Source: Bacteroidota bacterium (GTDB lineage: Bacteria > Bacteroidota > Bacteroidia > Cytophagales > Cytophagaceae). Taken from it: a stretch of DNA of 64,000 nt. Made by a program: the position numbers and the translations under genes. A model generated the notes under the pieces. It saw nothing but the letters and a program-made list of their open reading frames with translations, had not been told where the DNA came from and did not search any database. Position 1 is the first letter of the stretch; every line of letters starts with the position of its first letter. Location of the stretch: NCBI GenBank assembly GCA_023391415.1, contig JAEWAY010000013.1:62001-126000 (forward strand), in the 5' to 3' direction. Shown here piece by piece: positions 53,624-62,469 of the stretch.

Positions 53624-55008
53624 AATTCCGCGTTTTGCGGTGTACGGGGGAAAGGAATCACATCACGGATATTGCTCATGCCGGTCACGAACAACATCAG
53701 ACGCTCAAAGCCAAGTCCGAAACCGGAATGCGGAGCGGTGCCGAAGCGTCTGGTATCCAGGTACCACCATACATCTTGCTGATGCATACCCAGCTCGTTG
53801 ACACGCGCGCAAAGCTTTTCATAGTTCTCTTCACGCTGGCTGCCACCCACGATCTCGCCAATACCCGGAAAGAGAATATCCATGGCTCGTACGGTTTTCT
53901 CATCATCATTTTGTTTCATATAAAACGCCTTGATATCCTTCGGGTAATTAGTTAGGATAACCGGTTTTTTAAAATGTTTTTCGACCAGATAACGCTCATG
54001 CTCTGATTGTAAGTCTATGCCCCATTCTACTTTAAACTCAAATTTGTGGCCGGAGTTGAGCAGAATATCGATCGCTTCGGTATACGTCAGACGCTCAAAA
54101 GTAGATTCGGTTACAAAACGAAGGCGACTTAGCAGTTCCTTATCATACATATTGTTCAGAAATTCCAGATCATCCATGTTATGTTCCAACGCGTATCGGA
54201 TCAGGTATTTCAGAAAATCCTCAGCCAGGTCCATATTGTCTTCGATCTCGTAAAAAGCCATTTCCGGTTCGATCATCCAGAACTCGGCCAGATGTCTCGC
54301 TGTATTGGAGTTTTCCGCCCGGAAAGTAGGTCCGAAAGTGTAAATTTCGCCCATAGCCATGGCTCCCAGTTCTCCTTCCAATTGTCCGGATACAGTCAGG
54401 TTGGTTTCTTTTCCGAAGAAGTCCTCTTCAAAATTGATGGCTCCGGTTTCTGTTTTAGGTACATTTTGCAGATCCAGTGTTGTTACGCGAAACATTTCAC
54501 CGGCGCCTTCACAATCCGAGCCGGTAATGATCGGCGTATGCAGGTATACAAACCCTTTGTCGTTAAAGTAGTTGTGTACGGCGTAAGCCATAGCGTGTCT
54601 CAGACGCAGGATCGCTCCAAATGTATTGGTACGGGGACGTAAGTGGGCGATTTCACGGAGGAACTCCAGCGAATGTCCCTTCTTTTGTAATGGATAGGTG
54701 TCGGGATCCGCTTCCCCGTATACCTCGATACCGCGCGCGTGTATTTCCACCGCCTGTTCCTTACCCGGAGATTCTACAATCACGCCCTTGATCCCGATAC
54801 AGGCTCCGGTGCTTATTTTCTTCATCAATTCTTCGTCAAAATTGGCAAGATCCGCTACCACCTGGATATTGTGAATCGTAGAACCGTCATTGAGCGCTAT
54901 AAAAGCTACATTCTTGTTCCCCCTCTTGGTACGGACCCAGCCTTTTGCCACAATCTCCTTCCCGTGTTCCCGGGACGCGAGCAAATCTTTTACCTTTATT
55001 CTTTTCAT
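53620..55008 (-). CDS. asnS: Asparagine--tRNA ligase
   Basis: 462 aa class II aminoacyl-tRNA synthetase. An N-terminal OB-fold anticodon-binding domain (VKGWVRTKRGNKNVAFIALND) precedes the catalytic core with FGPTFRAENSNTARHLAEF (motif 2) and GFGLGFERLMLFVTG (motif 3). The AsnRS-type ITGSDCEGAGEMF separates it from AspRS. The gene is tail-to-tail with nnr; the two stop codons overlap in the four bases TTAG. Confidence 0.96.
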   Translation of the reverse strand: MKRIKVKDLLASREHGKEIVAKGWVRTKRGNKNVAFIALNDGSTIHNIQVVADLANFDEELMKKISTGACIGIKGVIVESPGKEQAVEIHARGIEVYGEADPDTYPLQKKGHSLEFLREIAHLRPRTNTFGAILRLRHAMAYAVHNYFNDKGFVYLHTPIITGSDCEGAGEMFRVTTLDLQNVPKTETGAINFEEDFFGKETNLTVSGQLEGELGAMAMGEIYTFGPTFRAENSNTARHLAEFWMIEPEMAFYEIEDNMDLAEDFLKYLIRYALEHNMDDLEFLNNMYDKELLSRLRFVTESTFERLTYTEAIDILLNSGHKFEFKVEWGIDLQSEHERYLVEKHFKKPVILTNYPKDIKAFYMKQNDDEKTVRAMDILFPGIGEIVGGSQREENYEKLCARVNELGMHQQDVWWYLDTRRFGTAPHSGFGLGFERLMLFVTGMSNIRDVIPFPRTPQNAEF

Positions 55009-55226
55009 TTATCAGAAGATTTAATTTTTTCTAAAAACTTTTACCGGCAAAGTTAGAAAAATCCCCGGAAACTATTATTTCATAACCTGAGGGATAAACA
55101 TAAAATTCCTTTAAGAATAATTTAGTAGCTTTAAGAAGTGAAAGTCCCGCGGGGATAGGAGGCGATTGAGGATAATTTTGCCTGGCCGCGTGACGAAATG
55201 GTATAAAAATTGGTTTTTAAATTGAT

Positions 55227-56666
55227 ATGCAGAAGTTAGGATTAACACAAACACTACAGCAGAAACTGTCTCCTCAGCAGATTCAGTTTATAAAACTATT
55301 GCAGATTCCGACAGCGGAGCTGGATTCCAGAATTGAGGAAGAGCTGGAAATCAATCCGGCGCTGGAAGAAGGACGTGAAGAATATGATGAGGAAAGGGAA
55401 TACGGGGACGAAGATTCGGAAAAGGACGATTACGACGATGATATTAATGTGGAGGATTATATCCGCGACGACGATATAAGTGGCTATAAAATGCAGGGAG
55501 ACGGTCCTTCGGATGAAGAAGAACGCGAGATACCCATCGCGAGCTACTCGACCCTCAATGATTCACTGATCGCCCAGTTGGGTTATCTGCGGCTTGACGA
55601 GCGTCAGAATGTGATAGGGAGGCAGATTATTGGAAGTATCGATCATGATGGCTATCTACGCCGGGAGCTGGAAAATATCGTCAACGATCTGGCTTTTTCC
55701 GCCAATATTATGACCAGCGAGGAAGAAGTGGAGGAAATTCTTTTTAAGATTCAGGATTTTGATCCCGCGGGCATAGCGGCCCGGAATCTTCGCGAATGCC
55801 TTTTGCTGCAACTTGAACGTAGAGATCAGGCTTTGCCCGAGGTGCAAAGGGCTATTGTCATATTACAGGATCACTTTGAAGAATTTACGAAAAAGCATTA
55901 TGACAAGATTCAGAAAAGGATGAATCTGAGCGATGAAGATTTAAAAGACGCGGTAACCATTATCACGCGGCTCAATCCCAAACCTGGGGGAGTGTCTGGC
56001 GGCGATCTTAAAACGCAGTATGTGATTCCAGACTTTATCCTGGTCAATAACAATGGCAAGCTGGAGGTAAGTCTCAACAGCCGCAACGCGCCCGAGCTTC
56101 GGGTAAGCCCGTCTTACCAGGAGATGTTCGAGACTTATGATAAAAGTTCCAAAACAGATAAAAAGCTGAAGGAAGCCGTTACGTTTGTCAAGCAAAAGCT
56201 GGATTCGGCCAGATGGTTTATCGACGCTATCAGGCAACGGCAACTTACACTGTTAAAGACGATGGAAGCTATTGTGCGCTTTCAGTACGATTTTTTTCTG
56301 GAAGGTGATGAAAGTCGTTTGAAGCCTATGATATTGAAGGATATAGCGGGAGAGATCGATATGGACATATCTACTGTCTCGAGGGTGGCCAACAGTAAAG
56401 CGGTACAGACCGAATTTGGGATTTATCCGCTCAAGTATTTCTTTTCCGAAGGAATCGCTACGGACTCCGGCGAGGATGTGAGTAGCCGCGAGGTCAAGCA
56501 TATACTCAAAACACTGATTGACGATGAGGATAAACGCAAGCCTTACTCTGATGAAAAACTGGAAAAGTTGCTGAATGATAAAGGCTATACCATAGCCCGC
56601 CGTACGGTGGCCAAGTACAGGGAACAATTGAATATACCGGTAGCCCGTCTCAGAAAAGAATTATGA
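55227..56666 (+). CDS. rpoN: RNA polymerase sigma-54 factor
   Basis: 479 aa. Region I is glutamine/leucine-rich (LTQTLQQKLSPQQIQFIKLLQ). An acidic region II follows (about residues 48-85). The core-binding and DNA-binding region ends with the RpoN box ARRTVAKYREQLNIP. Sigma-54 needs an activator ATPase to open promoters; no activator gene is in the window. The 218 bases upstream hold no gene and no promoter I can recognise. It overlaps the next gene by four bases. Confidence 0.96.
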   Translation: MQKLGLTQTLQQKLSPQQIQFIKLLQIPTAELDSRIEEELEINPALEEGREEYDEEREYGDEDSEKDDYDDDINVEDYIRDDDISGYKMQGDGPSDEEEREIPIASYSTLNDSLIAQLGYLRLDERQNVIGRQIIGSIDHDGYLRRELENIVNDLAFSANIMTSEEEVEEILFKIQDFDPAGIAARNLRECLLLQLERRDQALPEVQRAIVILQDHFEEFTKKHYDKIQKRMNLSDEDLKDAVTIITRLNPKPGGVSGGDLKTQYVIPDFILVNNNGKLEVSLNSRNAPELRVSPSYQEMFETYDKSSKTDKKLKEAVTFVKQKLDSARWFIDAIRQRQLTLLKTMEAIVRFQYDFFLEGDESRLKPMILKDIAGEIDMDISTVSRVANSKAVQTEFGIYPLKYFFSEGIATDSGEDVSSREVKHILKTLIDDEDKRKPYSDEKLEKLLNDKGYTIARRTVAKYREQLNIPVARLRKEL

Positions 56667-57328
56667 GTTACCGGCAACTACGGAAAACTGTTCAGTTTAA
56701 CAGAGGGATGGCATGGCTGATTTCTACCGTGTTTCATCCCATATTTCTTTTTTTCTGGCTTACATTGACTTTTATGGTCTACTCTCCGGCCATATTGCAT
56801 CCGGTGATGGAAAAGGATTTTTTAAGCCTGATCATCGTGGTATTGATCAGTACGGCGATTATTCCGGTGTTGGTCGTGTTGGGGATAGGCGTGTTTTTGT
56901 ACCGGACGTTCCGGCCGGGACGTTTTTTTATGGAAAACAAAGAAGAGAGAGTTTATCCTTTTCTCTTTATAGCGGCGTACTATATGGCTTTGGATTATGT
57001 CGTATTTCGCCAGCTTAGCGTTACCTTGTTTCAGATAGCGTTTATCGTGAGCTTTTTGGTGGCGCTGACCGGATTAATAAGCAGGTACGCTAAAATCAGC
57101 GCGCACGCTGTGGGTATGGGGGCCGGGTTTGGAATCCTCTTATCGATTGTTCGGCTTTTTCCCGCTATTAACTATCTGACGCCCGTATTGCTTTGCGTGC
57201 TTGTATCCGGACTGGTGCTATGCGCGCGGTTGTATCTGGGCGCGCATAAGCCGGCGCAGATATATGCTGGCTATTCACTTGGATTGGCGATAAGCTGTGG
57301 CGTCATGCTTTTAAACTTTTCAATTTAA
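56663..57328 (+). CDS. Membrane protein, degenerate PAP2-like
   Basis: 221 aa with about six transmembrane helices. The end (KISAHAVGMGAGFGIL, then ARLYLGAHKPAQIYAGYSLG) resembles motifs 2 and 3 of membrane PAP2 phosphatases, but the catalytic Asp after the second His is Gln and the Ser of SR is Ala. It may therefore not be a phosphatase. It overlaps rpoN by four bases and is followed 15 bases later by the enoyl-CoA hydratase gene. Confidence 0.75.
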   Translation: MSYRQLRKTVQFNRGMAWLISTVFHPIFLFFWLTLTFMVYSPAILHPVMEKDFLSLIIVVLISTAIIPVLVVLGIGVFLYRTFRPGRFFMENKEERVYPFLFIAAYYMALDYVVFRQLSVTLFQIAFIVSFLVALTGLISRYAKISAHAVGMGAGFGILLSIVRLFPAINYLTPVLLCVLVSGLVLCARLYLGAHKPAQIYAGYSLGLAISCGVMLLNFSI

Positions 57329-57343
57329 ATCAGGTTTCTCAGG

Positions 57344-58126
57344 ATGAATTATTCAACTATTCGCTGGAACAAAACGGGCGATAAGGCGCGTATCTTCCTT
57401 CATCGCCCGGAAGTTTATAACGCTATCAATATTTCCATGCTGCAAGAGCTGGCCGACGCGTTTCAGCGCGCGGAGAATGATCCCGAAGTCAAGGTCATTA
57501 TCCTTGCCGGATCGGGAAAAGGCTTTTGCGCTGGCCAGGATCTGTCGGCGGTAGGAGATACCCGCTCTATAGACGCCGGTGAAATCATTGTCAAGTATTA
57601 CGAACCGGTTGTCAAGGCTATTGTACAAAATAAGAAAGCCGTGATCGGAAAGCTGCATGGGAAAGCGGCGGGAGCGGGTATGGCGCTGTTGCTGGCTTGT
57701 GATACCATCATCGCGGCTCAAAGCGCGGTTTTGGTTCCTGGTTTTTGTCAGATCGGACTGATGCCCGATTCTGGTATAACCTATTTTTTGCTTAAATCGC
57801 TGGGTCCTAAGCTTACTTTTGAGTTGCTGGTCGCGGGGGAGCATCTGGACGCTACAAGGGCGAAGGAGCTTAGGTGTATCAACCAAGTGGTTTCCGACGA
57901 TACGCTTGACGAAGTTGTCGATTCTTTTAGTGATAAAATCGCGGCTGGGCCAGGAAAGGTTATTGCCATGTTGAAAGAACTCATCAATCAGGGAGGACAG
58001 GCTAGTCTGGATGAAGTAATACGCGTGGAAGCGGCCATGCAGACGATCGCGGCCAGATCGCTGGATTTTGAGGAGGGAGTACGGGCTTTTAAAGAAAAGC
58101 GGTTACCCAGATTTTTAGGCTTGTAA
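57344..58126 (+). CDS. Enoyl-CoA hydratase/isomerase family, PaaG-like
   Basis: 260 aa crotonase-fold enzyme. The oxyanion-hole segments are GSGKGFCAGQDLSAVGD and GKAAGAGMALLLACD; FCQIGLMPDSGITYFLLKSLG carries the Asp (instead of Glu) usual in PaaG isomerases. PaaG isomerises 2-(1,2-epoxy-dihydrophenyl)acetyl-CoA in phenylacetate breakdown, but no other paa gene is here, so another acyl-CoA substrate is equally possible. Confidence 0.88.
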   Translation: MNYSTIRWNKTGDKARIFLHRPEVYNAINISMLQELADAFQRAENDPEVKVIILAGSGKGFCAGQDLSAVGDTRSIDAGEIIVKYYEPVVKAIVQNKKAVIGKLHGKAAGAGMALLLACDTIIAAQSAVLVPGFCQIGLMPDSGITYFLLKSLGPKLTFELLVAGEHLDATRAKELRCINQVVSDDTLDEVVDSFSDKIAAGPGKVIAMLKELINQGGQASLDEVIRVEAAMQTIAARSLDFEEGVRAFKEKRLPRFLGL

Positions 58127-58161
58127 AACTGATATTGTGTAGGTATATGACCGAAAGGCTA

Positions 58162-58866
58162 TCAGAATGAGCTAATAGTGACGCCGAATATGAATGGATT
58201 TAGTTCCGGGCCATATTTTGCCTTAAAAACGGAAGAAAGACTATAATAAGCGAACACTCCAAAGTGTCCGTAAGCGACGCGGCCGGTGAGTCCATAGCGG
58301 ATACGGTTGAGGCTCTGGTCTGAGAATTTTCGGATCACGGCGGAGCCATCCTGATCGTATTTAATTTTGCTGTTTCCGCTAAATAATACGCCAAACTTGC
58401 CGCCTACAGCTATTTTAAACGCTTTTTTATAATTGGGTCCGGACGCGAAACGTAGTTCGAGAGGAATATCGACGTAGTTGGCGGATAACTTGCTTTTGCG
58501 CAGCCCCTCTTCGCTAATGGAAAACAGAGAATCTCCCGCCGGAGCGATAATAAGGTCGTTTTTGAAATAATAATTGTCCAGACCCAGACCCAGACCAGGG
58601 GAGACAGAAAGATAATGGCCGAATATGGATATGTTTTTGTGCATATAGATATTGACGGTTGAGGGACGTCCGGTCCTTACATCAAAGAAACCGGGCGTAT
58701 TCATATAACTATGTTCTGGAATATAAGCCGTACCCAAATCAATGATCAGACCTTTTAGGATGGTGTGCTGGTTGTAATCCGCTTTTATTAACGCGCTGTC
58801 TTTTTGACCAAAAGCTACCTGAAAGCCACATAATAGGACCGTGAAAAGAGAGAGATGTCGTTTCAT
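58162..58866 (-). CDS. Outer-membrane beta-barrel protein (PF13568-like)
   Basis: 234 aa with a signal peptide (HLSLFTVLLCGFQVAFGQ). Strand pattern of a small barrel: YLSVSPGLGLGLDNYYF, ANYVDIPLELRFAS, FKIAVGGKFGVLFSG, YGLTGRVAYGHFGVFAYYSL, ending FGVTISSF with terminal Phe. This is the usual form of porin-like PorT-related barrels in this phylum. The function is unknown. Confidence 0.78.
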   Translation of the reverse strand: MKRHLSLFTVLLCGFQVAFGQKDSALIKADYNQHTILKGLIIDLGTAYIPEHSYMNTPGFFDVRTGRPSTVNIYMHKNISIFGHYLSVSPGLGLGLDNYYFKNDLIIAPAGDSLFSISEEGLRKSKLSANYVDIPLELRFASGPNYKKAFKIAVGGKFGVLFSGNSKIKYDQDGSAVIRKFSDQSLNRIRYGLTGRVAYGHFGVFAYYSLSSVFKAKYGPELNPFIFGVTISSF

Positions 58867-58871
58867 GAAGC

Positions 58872-58901
58872 CAAATTTAGTAAAGAACCCCCGCTTTCAA
58901 G
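58872..58901 (-). promoter_or_regulatory. Promoter of the barrel gene
   Basis: Read on the minus strand: CTTG (one mismatch from TTTG), an 18-base spacer, TAAATTTG. The -7 element ends five bases before the ATG, which implies a nearly leaderless mRNA. Confidence 0.5.
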
Positions 58902-58932
58902 AGAATGTTTGTATTAATTTTTGTCAGTATAT

Positions 58933-58962
58933 TTTGTGTTGGTTATAAAATGTGTACATTTG
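58933..58962 (+). promoter_or_regulatory. Promoter of tRNA-Arg
   Basis: TTTG at 58933-58936, an 18-base spacer, TACATTTG at 58955-58962: both elements match the Bacteroidota housekeeping consensus. Expected start near 58968. Confidence 0.75.
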
Positions 58963-58996
58963 CACAAATTTATAGAGTCAACCTCTGTAAAGGTTG

Positions 58997-59073
58997 GGTC
59001 CCGTAGCTTAATTGGATAGAGTATCTGACTACGGATCAGAAGGTTGGGGGTTCGACTCCCTCCGGGATCACCA
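58997..59073 (+). tRNA. tRNA-Arg (anticodon ACG)
   Basis: A 77-base cloverleaf with encoded CCA. Acceptor GGTCCCG/CGGGATC, anticodon stem TCTGA/TCAGA around CTACGGA (anticodon ACG, A34 expected to be edited to inosine), T arm GGGGG/CCCTC with loop TTCGACT. Confidence 0.97.
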
Positions 59074-59082
59074 ACTATGATT

Positions 59083-59120
59083 AAAGCCTCGAGAAATCGG
59101 GGCTTTCTTATTTTAATTTA
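59083..59120 (+). terminator. Terminator after tRNA-Arg
   Basis: Ten-bp stem AAAGCCTCGA (59083-59092) and TCGGGGCTTT (59097-59106), with one T-G wobble, closed by a GAAA tetraloop and followed by a T-rich tail. Confidence 0.88.
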
Positions 59121-59395
59121 TTTGGATTTTTTGAAAATAATATGACTGGCGAAGCGGGGTGAATATAAGGCGGAGGAAGGCGCTCAAATTTCCCTATATT
59201 TTGTGATATCCGCCGATTGTTCGCTTTGTGATATTCCCGCTGTATACCTATTTTGGAGGATAAGGTTTGGAATAAACGCGTGGAGTGTCTTATTAAAATC
59301 CAGCCGCGGCTTAAACAAAAGTTGTCAAAGCTGGTAAGGTATTCGAGACAAATATGTAATTGGAAATTTAACCGTCAGGTCGCGCGAAATCCTGA
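59121..59395. other. Non-coding stretch before the 59396 gene
   Basis: No convincing gene, RNA or repeat is visible here, and no TAnnTTTG promoter. Confidence 0.4.
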
Positions 59396-60295
59396 ATGTC
59401 TGGAGCGTTGGACCGTAATTTTTTAATCATCGTTTTTTTGATTTCCATCCTGTTTTGTCTTGCTCCGAAACAACAGACAGAAAATTTAATAAACGTAACA
59501 ATGACTTATACCGAGACGGAAATATTGGAGCAATTAGATTGCGCTTTTGATGGTATACCGGATCAGTATTATCCTGATGGGGCCTTGAATGATATCAGGT
59601 ATAATTTTTTTCCTGACTTGGAACATGGATATTGCGCGACCGCGGCGAATCGGATTCACCTGTACGCGGACGCGGAGAGATGGGCGATTGTCTTTGAAAA
59701 GACCGGCTATCAGAATCGAAGAATGCTCGCGGATATCGAACTGATTTATTTTGGCAATTGTGTCCGCTACCCGGTAAGCAGATACTTGGAGCGGAATTAT
59801 ATTACAAATCTGGATAGCGTATTATTGATTGATACGGAAGAATTCGCGAGGATCGGAGTTAAGAGTGAAGATGGAATGGATAACTTTGAATTGATCAGCG
59901 AAGATGTCGGGGAGATAAAAGTTCGGGATACGGTTGTCCCTTTTGATAAAAACCGCGGGAATTATGAGAAATACCGTATTCATATACGGGAATGTGATAA
60001 TCCTGGCAGATTGATAGGGTTTGGCGATCTGGTGCGATATCTCAGCGAGGTTAATCCGGATCTGGTTTCCGCGACTGAAGAGGATATTCGGCGATATATT
60101 CCCAGTGATATGCCCAAGTTGATGACTATTCGGGAGTTTTACTTCGTCAGCGCGCATGAGAAAAATATACCGCCAAGTACGCAGGAAACATATAGGCTAA
60201 TAGCCGGAGTGCTGACTTCGAAAAATACCCGCGCGTGGCAGCCAACTCTGAAGCCCAATAATCATTGGTCAAATTGGAGATCGGGAGATTTATAA
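59396..60295 (+). CDS. Hypothetical protein, possibly DUF7003-like
   Basis: 299 aa from ATG 59396, or 264 aa from ATG 59501. The longer form has a hydrophobic segment (FLIIVFLISILFCLAP) that could be a signal anchor. The shorter begins MTYTETEILEQLD, which looks to me like the conserved start of a Bacteroidota protein family. The main domain shows YNFFPDLEHGYCATAANRIH, LYADAERWAIVFEKTGYQ and IELIYFGNCV, and later REFYFVSAHEKNIPPSTQET. I cannot give a function. It is flanked by long non-coding regions and stands alone. Confidence 0.7.
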   Translation: MSGALDRNFLIIVFLISILFCLAPKQQTENLINVTMTYTETEILEQLDCAFDGIPDQYYPDGALNDIRYNFFPDLEHGYCATAANRIHLYADAERWAIVFEKTGYQNRRMLADIELIYFGNCVRYPVSRYLERNYITNLDSVLLIDTEEFARIGVKSEDGMDNFELISEDVGEIKVRDTVVPFDKNRGNYEKYRIHIRECDNPGRLIGFGDLVRYLSEVNPDLVSATEEDIRRYIPSDMPKLMTIREFYFVSAHEKNIPPSTQETYRLIAGVLTSKNTRAWQPTLKPNNHWSNWRSGDL

Positions 60296-60503
60296 TATTT
60301 ATATAGAATACTGTAGAGCGATATGTCGCCAGACTTGACCCGGAGCTTTAGGATGATTCATGGTTTTTTTCTGAGCTTCTGCCGGATACGAAGAGTCTAT
60401 TCGCTACCATATGCCTTTCAGATAGGTGGATGTTAAGTTTATTAAAAAGCCTGTTGGTTTTATCTGTATATGGTTTAGAAGGAATAGGGGAAGTTCGCGT
60501 CTT

Positions 60504-60533
60504 AACCACCACAAACCTTTACTTGTGGTGGTT
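60504..60533. repeat. Perfect hairpin in the intergenic region before marR
   Basis: AACCACCACAA (60504-60514) and TTGTGGTGGTT (60523-60533), 11 bp, loop of eight bases, no T tract after it. It is the only clear structure in the gene-free stretch 60296-60628. It could be a factor-dependent terminator, a protein site or part of a small RNA. Confidence 0.5.
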
Positions 60534-60628
60534 GGTAATGGGCCTTTGCCTGTATAGAATTTAGAAGTCAATCCTTTTGTTTTTCGCGATAAGTATTTAA
60601 TAACGCCTTATTCATTTATATTTTTTAT

Positions 60629-60663
60629 TATCTTAGCATATAAGATATTTACCTTATAAGATA
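60629..60663 (+). promoter_or_regulatory. Putative MarR operator
   Basis: TATCTTA (60629-60635) and TAAGATA (60641-60647) form an inverted repeat with five bases between. A second TAAGATA (60657-60663) stands 16 bases after the first and ends one base before the marR ATG, overlapping the palindrome CTTATAAG. The three half-sites fit autorepression by the MarR protein. Confidence 0.65.
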
Positions 60664-60664
60664 A

Positions 60665-61120
60665 ATGAATAATAAGCTGATACAAAAGTCGCGGTCTTTA
60701 AGTCGTCAGTATTCGGACGCGTCCATCATGATGCATGAGGCTATTGCCAGAAAAGCGGGTCTTTCAGGTACGGATCATAAGTATCTGGGATTGTTGATCC
60801 AACAGGGTTCAATGACGGCGGGAGAACTGGCAAAGCTGACAGGGCTGACCACGGGAGCTGTGACGGGATTGGTTGACCGGCTGGAAAAGAAAAAGCTGGT
60901 CAAAAGGCGGTTTGACAAATCGGACAGGCGGAAAGTAATTATTGTGCCGGATACGGACCACGCTATGGAGCTGCTGGAGCCGCTTTTCGCCGGACTGCAG
61001 GAGCGATCTGAAGCGCTGATCAGGTCCTTTACCGAAGAGGAGTTGGCGGTATTATGGAGATATTTCCGCTCCGCCATTGCAATTATGGATGAAGTAACGA
61101 ATAATCTTAATAACTCATAA
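60665..61120 (+). CDS. MarR-family transcriptional regulator
   Basis: 151 aa winged helix-turn-helix protein. The MarR pattern is DHKYLGLLIQQGSMTAGELA, KLTGLTTGAVTGLVDRLEKK, LVKRRFDKSDRRKVIIVPD. MarR dimers bind palindromes and release DNA on binding small ligands or on oxidation. Its own start is buried in TAAGATA repeats. It is followed three bases later by a membrane protein gene, the likely regulated partner. Confidence 0.9.
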   Translation: MNNKLIQKSRSLSRQYSDASIMMHEAIARKAGLSGTDHKYLGLLIQQGSMTAGELAKLTGLTTGAVTGLVDRLEKKKLVKRRFDKSDRRKVIIVPDTDHAMELLEPLFAGLQERSEALIRSFTEEELAVLWRYFRSAIAIMDEVTNNLNNS

Positions 61121-61123
61121 CTC

Positions 61124-61627
61124 ATGGAACAGTGGACTCCTGGCTATATAGCAAGAGCGGAAATGTGGCTATTTGTCACGACGCTCGCTTACTTTCTGAT
61201 GAATGGAGCGCAGATTTTTGAGACGGCGGTACTTGTACCAAGATGGAGTCATACGCCGCCCGAATCGCTTCAATTGCTTAGACAGATTGATCTGAAAACT
61301 TTTTGGATTACGACTCATTCGCTTCATGAAATTACGTTTATACTGGCGATTGTTTTTTGCTGGAAGATCGTTCCGGTCCGAAACGGTCTGGCGTTGCTGT
61401 TCGCTATACACGTAGCTGTCAGGGTATGGACTCTTTTATATTTCGCGCCAGCGATCATGGCCTTTCAAGCGAATGATTCATTTACCGGAGAATCAGTGGC
61501 TGGATTGGCGGATAAGGTCAACCGTTGGCGCGCGCTAAACTATGTTCGGATTGGTATATTTATACTTTTATCATTAGGATTGATTCCTCTTTATTATAAA
61601 ATGATAAAGTTACGTTCTGGTTTATGA
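61124..61627 (+). CDS. Four-helix membrane protein, DUF1772-like
   Basis: 167 aa with four transmembrane helices (LWLFVTTLAYFLMNGAQIFE region, TLHEITFILAIVFCW region, WTLLYFAPAIMAF, YVRIGIFILLSLGLIPLYY). The features FETAVLVPRW, WTLLYFAP and LADKVNRWRALNYVRIG resemble DUF1772/anthrone-oxygenase-like proteins. The function is unknown. Co-transcribed with marR, so probably induced by whatever signal the regulator senses. Confidence 0.7.
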   Translation: MEQWTPGYIARAEMWLFVTTLAYFLMNGAQIFETAVLVPRWSHTPPESLQLLRQIDLKTFWITTHSLHEITFILAIVFCWKIVPVRNGLALLFAIHVAVRVWTLLYFAPAIMAFQANDSFTGESVAGLADKVNRWRALNYVRIGIFILLSLGLIPLYYKMIKLRSGL

Positions 61628-61717
61628 AGTGTGCTCAATGTTCAATAGTGGGGGCAATAAATCGTTTTCGAGAACGGTAACGTTAGACTAGTAAAACATC
61701 CGGAGTTGACTAATCAT

Positions 61718-62302
61718 ATGGCGAAAGTATTAGAGGATTTGACGCGAGAGATACGACGATGCGAGGTATGTCGCGGGAGTTTGCCTTTGGATCCGCGTCC
61801 GATCGTCTCCATTGGAGCGAAAAGTAAAATTCTTATTATCGGTCAGGCTCCGGGTTTGGCCGCGCATCAAACTTCCACCCCCTGGAATGATAAAAGTGGT
61901 GATAATCTTAGGCGATGGATGGATATTGACAAATCCATATTTTACGATACCGGCAAAATTTCCATTATGCCTATGGGTTTTTGCTATCCCGGCAAAGGCC
62001 GTAGTGGCGATTTGCCTCCCAGACATGAATGCGCTCCGCTCTGGCATAGCCAGGTTATGAAGAATCTGCCTGATATACAGCTTACCTTGCTTATTGGCAA
62101 GTACGCCCAGAATGGCTATCTCAACCACTATAAGAACGCTCGCTTGACAGAAATCGTCAAAAACGCCCGGCACTTCCTGCCGCGATTCTTTCCTTTGCCA
62201 CATCCCTCGCCCCGAAACAATATCTGGATGATGAAAAATGGTTGGTTTGAAAAAGACATTCTACCTTTATTAAAAAGTCAGGTGCGGGACTTGCTGGGGT
62301 AA
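61718..62302 (+). CDS. Uracil-DNA glycosylase-like protein with Fe-S cysteines
   Basis: 194 aa from ATG 61718; TTG 61706 is in frame but adds little. Motif 1 GQAPG at 42-46 and motif 2 HPSPRNN at 162-168 are those of the UDG superfamily. Cysteines 15, 18, 89 and 105 (CEVC, MGFCYPGKGR, HECAPLW) are placed as in family 4/5 glycosylases, which carry a 4Fe-4S cluster. It may remove damaged bases, but motif 1 has Gln where family 4 enzymes have Glu, so activity is uncertain. An imperfect palindrome (CGTTTTCGAGAACG, 61663-61676) lies upstream. Confidence 0.8.
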   Translation: MAKVLEDLTREIRRCEVCRGSLPLDPRPIVSIGAKSKILIIGQAPGLAAHQTSTPWNDKSGDNLRRWMDIDKSIFYDTGKISIMPMGFCYPGKGRSGDLPPRHECAPLWHSQVMKNLPDIQLTLLIGKYAQNGYLNHYKNARLTEIVKNARHFLPRFFPLPHPSPRNNIWMMKNGWFEKDILPLLKSQVRDLLG

Positions 62303-62469
62303 AACGCTATTATTGAACAGGCTTTTAAACGCTGGCGCGGATCATTCTTAAAAGGAATTTAAGATTGTATAAATATGGTCGTCGGGTTGAGAATGGTTTG
62401 AATATCATTGGATGGTATTGTAGAAAAATAGTATTTTGGGAAGTCGTTTTCATTTGTAAAAGTTTGATT

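Noticed and set aside
54181..54642. 153-residue open frame opposite asnS
   Set aside because: Overlaps conserved asnS catalytic motifs; no independent support.
60323..60440. Possible 38-residue open frame in the region before marR
   Set aside because: No homology, ribosome site or typical codon pattern visible.
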